Origin: Campylobacterales bacterium
GTDB taxonomy: Bacteria > Campylobacterota > Campylobacteria > Campylobacterales > JALSKU01
DNA: 6,464 nt
NCBI GenBank assembly: GCA_027023175.1
Contig: JALVWW010000317.1
Coordinates: 1 to 6,464 of the forward strand
Direction of reading: 5' to 3'
The notes beneath the pieces were generated by a model that made no database searches, was not told the DNA's origin, and saw only the letters and a program-made list of their open reading frames with translations. The position numbers and the translations under genes are program-made. Shown here piece by piece: positions 5,417-6,464 of this stretch (the stretch's first letter is position 1; every line of letters begins with the position of its first letter).

Positions 5417-6464
5417 ATGAGTAAAAAATTTGCAACGATTGATGGAAATGAAGCGGTTGCAAGAGTCGCCCACAAGGTTAATGAAGTTATCTCCATTTAC
5501 CCCATCACTCCATCTTCTCCAATGGCAGAACTTAGTGATGTTTACAGTTCTAAAGGTGAAAAAAATATCTTTGGTACGGTTCCGCTTATTATGGAGATGC
5601 AAAGTGAGGGTGGAGCTAGTGCTACAGCTCACGGTGCCATACAGGCAGGTGCTTTGACTACTACATTTACCGCATCCCAGGGGCTTTTGTTGATGATCCC
5701 GACTATGTATAAAATTGCAGGTGAATTAACTCCGACAGTTTTTCATGTTGCAGCTAGATCTTTGGCTGCTCAAGCTCTTTCTATATTTGGCGATCATCAA
5801 GATGTTATGGCGGTCAGACAAACAGGTTTTGCACTTCTTAGCTCAAACTCTGTGCAAGAAGCTCATGATTTTGCTCTTATCTCTCAAGCTTCTACATTAA
5901 AATCAAGAGTGCCGTTTGTGCATTTTTTTGACGGTTTTAGAACATCTCATGAGGTAAACAAGATAGAACTGATTGATGAAGAAGTTATGAAAGAGATGAT
6001 AGATATGGATTTGGTCAGATACCATAGAGATAGAGCATTAAAGCCTGATAATCCTTTTATAAGAGGAACTTCTCAAAATCCTGATGTCTATTTTCAAGGA
6101 AGAGAAACAGTCAACCCTTACTATCTAAAAGTTCCTTCAATAGTGCAAGAGTATATGGATAGATTTGCCAAGCTTACAGGTAGAGAGTACAATGTCTATG
6201 AATACCATGGTGCCGAAGATGCCCAAAAAGTTATAGTGCTTATGGGTTCAGCAGCTGAAGCCACCGAAGAGACAGTAGAGTATCTAGTAGGTCAGGGTGA
6301 AAAAGTAGGGGTTTTAAAGGTAAGACTTTTTTCTCCGTTTGATGCAAAACTTTTTGCTAACTCTTTACCGAAAACTGTTAAAAAGATAGCAGTACTTGAT
6401 AGGACAAAAGAGCCCGGAGCCGTAGGAGAGCCGCTTTATATGAGTGTGATTACCGCTCTTAGCG
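5417..6464 (+). CDS. nifJ: Pyruvate:ferredoxin (flavodoxin) oxidoreductase, NifJ type, N-terminal part
   Basis: The enzyme oxidises pyruvate with coenzyme A to acetyl-CoA and CO2 and passes electrons to ferredoxin or flavodoxin; it can run in reverse for carbon fixation. The window holds the first 349 codons plus one base, open to the right edge; the family is usually close to 1,200 residues, so the thiamine-diphosphate and iron-sulfur domains lie outside. Domain I is complete (about 1-255): YPITPSSPMAE at 28-38, EMQSEGGA at 60-67, TASQGLLLMIP at 85-95, and AARS at 112-115. Thr31, Glu64 and Arg114 fall at the same positions as the active-site residues of the Desulfovibrio africanus enzyme (numbering from memory). 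Domain II starts near 260. The NPFIRGTSQNPDVYFQGRE stretch at 216-234 and the fused arrangement mark the single-chain type rather than separate PorA. ATG 5417 has GGGG six bases upstream. Family assignment is firm; the direction of the reaction in the cell is unknown. Confidence 0.93.
   Translation, partial: MSKKFATIDGNEAVARVAHKVNEVISIYPITPSSPMAELSDVYSSKGEKNIFGTVPLIMEMQSEGGASATAHGAIQAGALTTTFTASQGLLLMIPTMYKIAGELTPTVFHVAARSLAAQALSIFGDHQDVMAVRQTGFALLSSNSVQEAHDFALISQASTLKSRVPFVHFFDGFRTSHEVNKIELIDEEVMKEMIDMDLVRYHRDRALKPDNPFIRGTSQNPDVYFQGRETVNPYYLKVPSIVQEYMDRFAKLTGREYNVYEYHGAEDAQKVIVLMGSAAEATEETVEYLVGQGEKVGVLKVRLFSPFDAKLFANSLPKTVKKIAVLDRTKEPGAVGEPLYMSVITALS

Noticed and set aside
5411..5657. Two short open frames (5411-5632 minus, 5430-5657 plus)
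   Set aside because: Both are shadows of the nifJ start region, whose frame encodes YPITPSS and other clear motifs.

Overview
The window is AT-rich, with heavy use of AGA (Arg) and ATA (Ile) codons, T-rich intergenic tracts and short spacers. Together with the gene content this suggests a member of the Campylobacterota (former Epsilonproteobacteria), perhaps a Sulfurimonas-, Sulfurovum- or Arcobacter-like lineage. That placement is inference from style and gene families; no marker gene is present to fix it. Five protein-coding genes fill almost all of the window, and I see no RNA gene, IS element, CRISPR array or long repeat.

Layout: (1) 1-997, minus strand, the N-terminal 332 codons of a CyuA/UPF0597-type L-cysteine desulfidase that runs off the left edge. 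(2) 998-1071, a 74-base divergent promoter region. (3) 1072-2100, plus strand, a full-length phosphagen (arginine) kinase of animal type with all main catalytic residues. (4) 2097-3758, minus strand, a ClC chloride channel/transporter with two C-terminal CBS domains; its stop overlaps the kinase stop by four bases (TTAA). (5) 3759-3916, an AT-rich divergent promoter region with a good sigma70 promoter for the next gene. (6) 3917-5311, plus strand, a second ClC protein of a different subtype, without CBS domains. (7) 5312-5416, a leader with an inverted repeat that includes the ribosome-binding site of the next gene. (8) 5417-6464, plus strand, the first 349 codons of a NifJ-type single-chain pyruvate:ferredoxin (flavodoxin) oxidoreductase that runs off the right edge.

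The genes alternate in strand (-, +, -, +, +), so most appear to be separate transcription units. A loose theme is energy and ion homeostasis. The cysteine desulfidase would make pyruvate and sulfide, NifJ would oxidise pyruvate to acetyl-CoA with reduction of ferredoxin/flavodoxin, the arginine kinase would buffer ATP through phosphoarginine, and the two ClC proteins would move chloride or another anion across the inner membrane. That linkage is inference. The most noteworthy items are the complete arginine kinase in a bacterial context and the back-to-back pair of dissimilar ClC genes. I did not find clear evidence of an undescribed multi-gene system.
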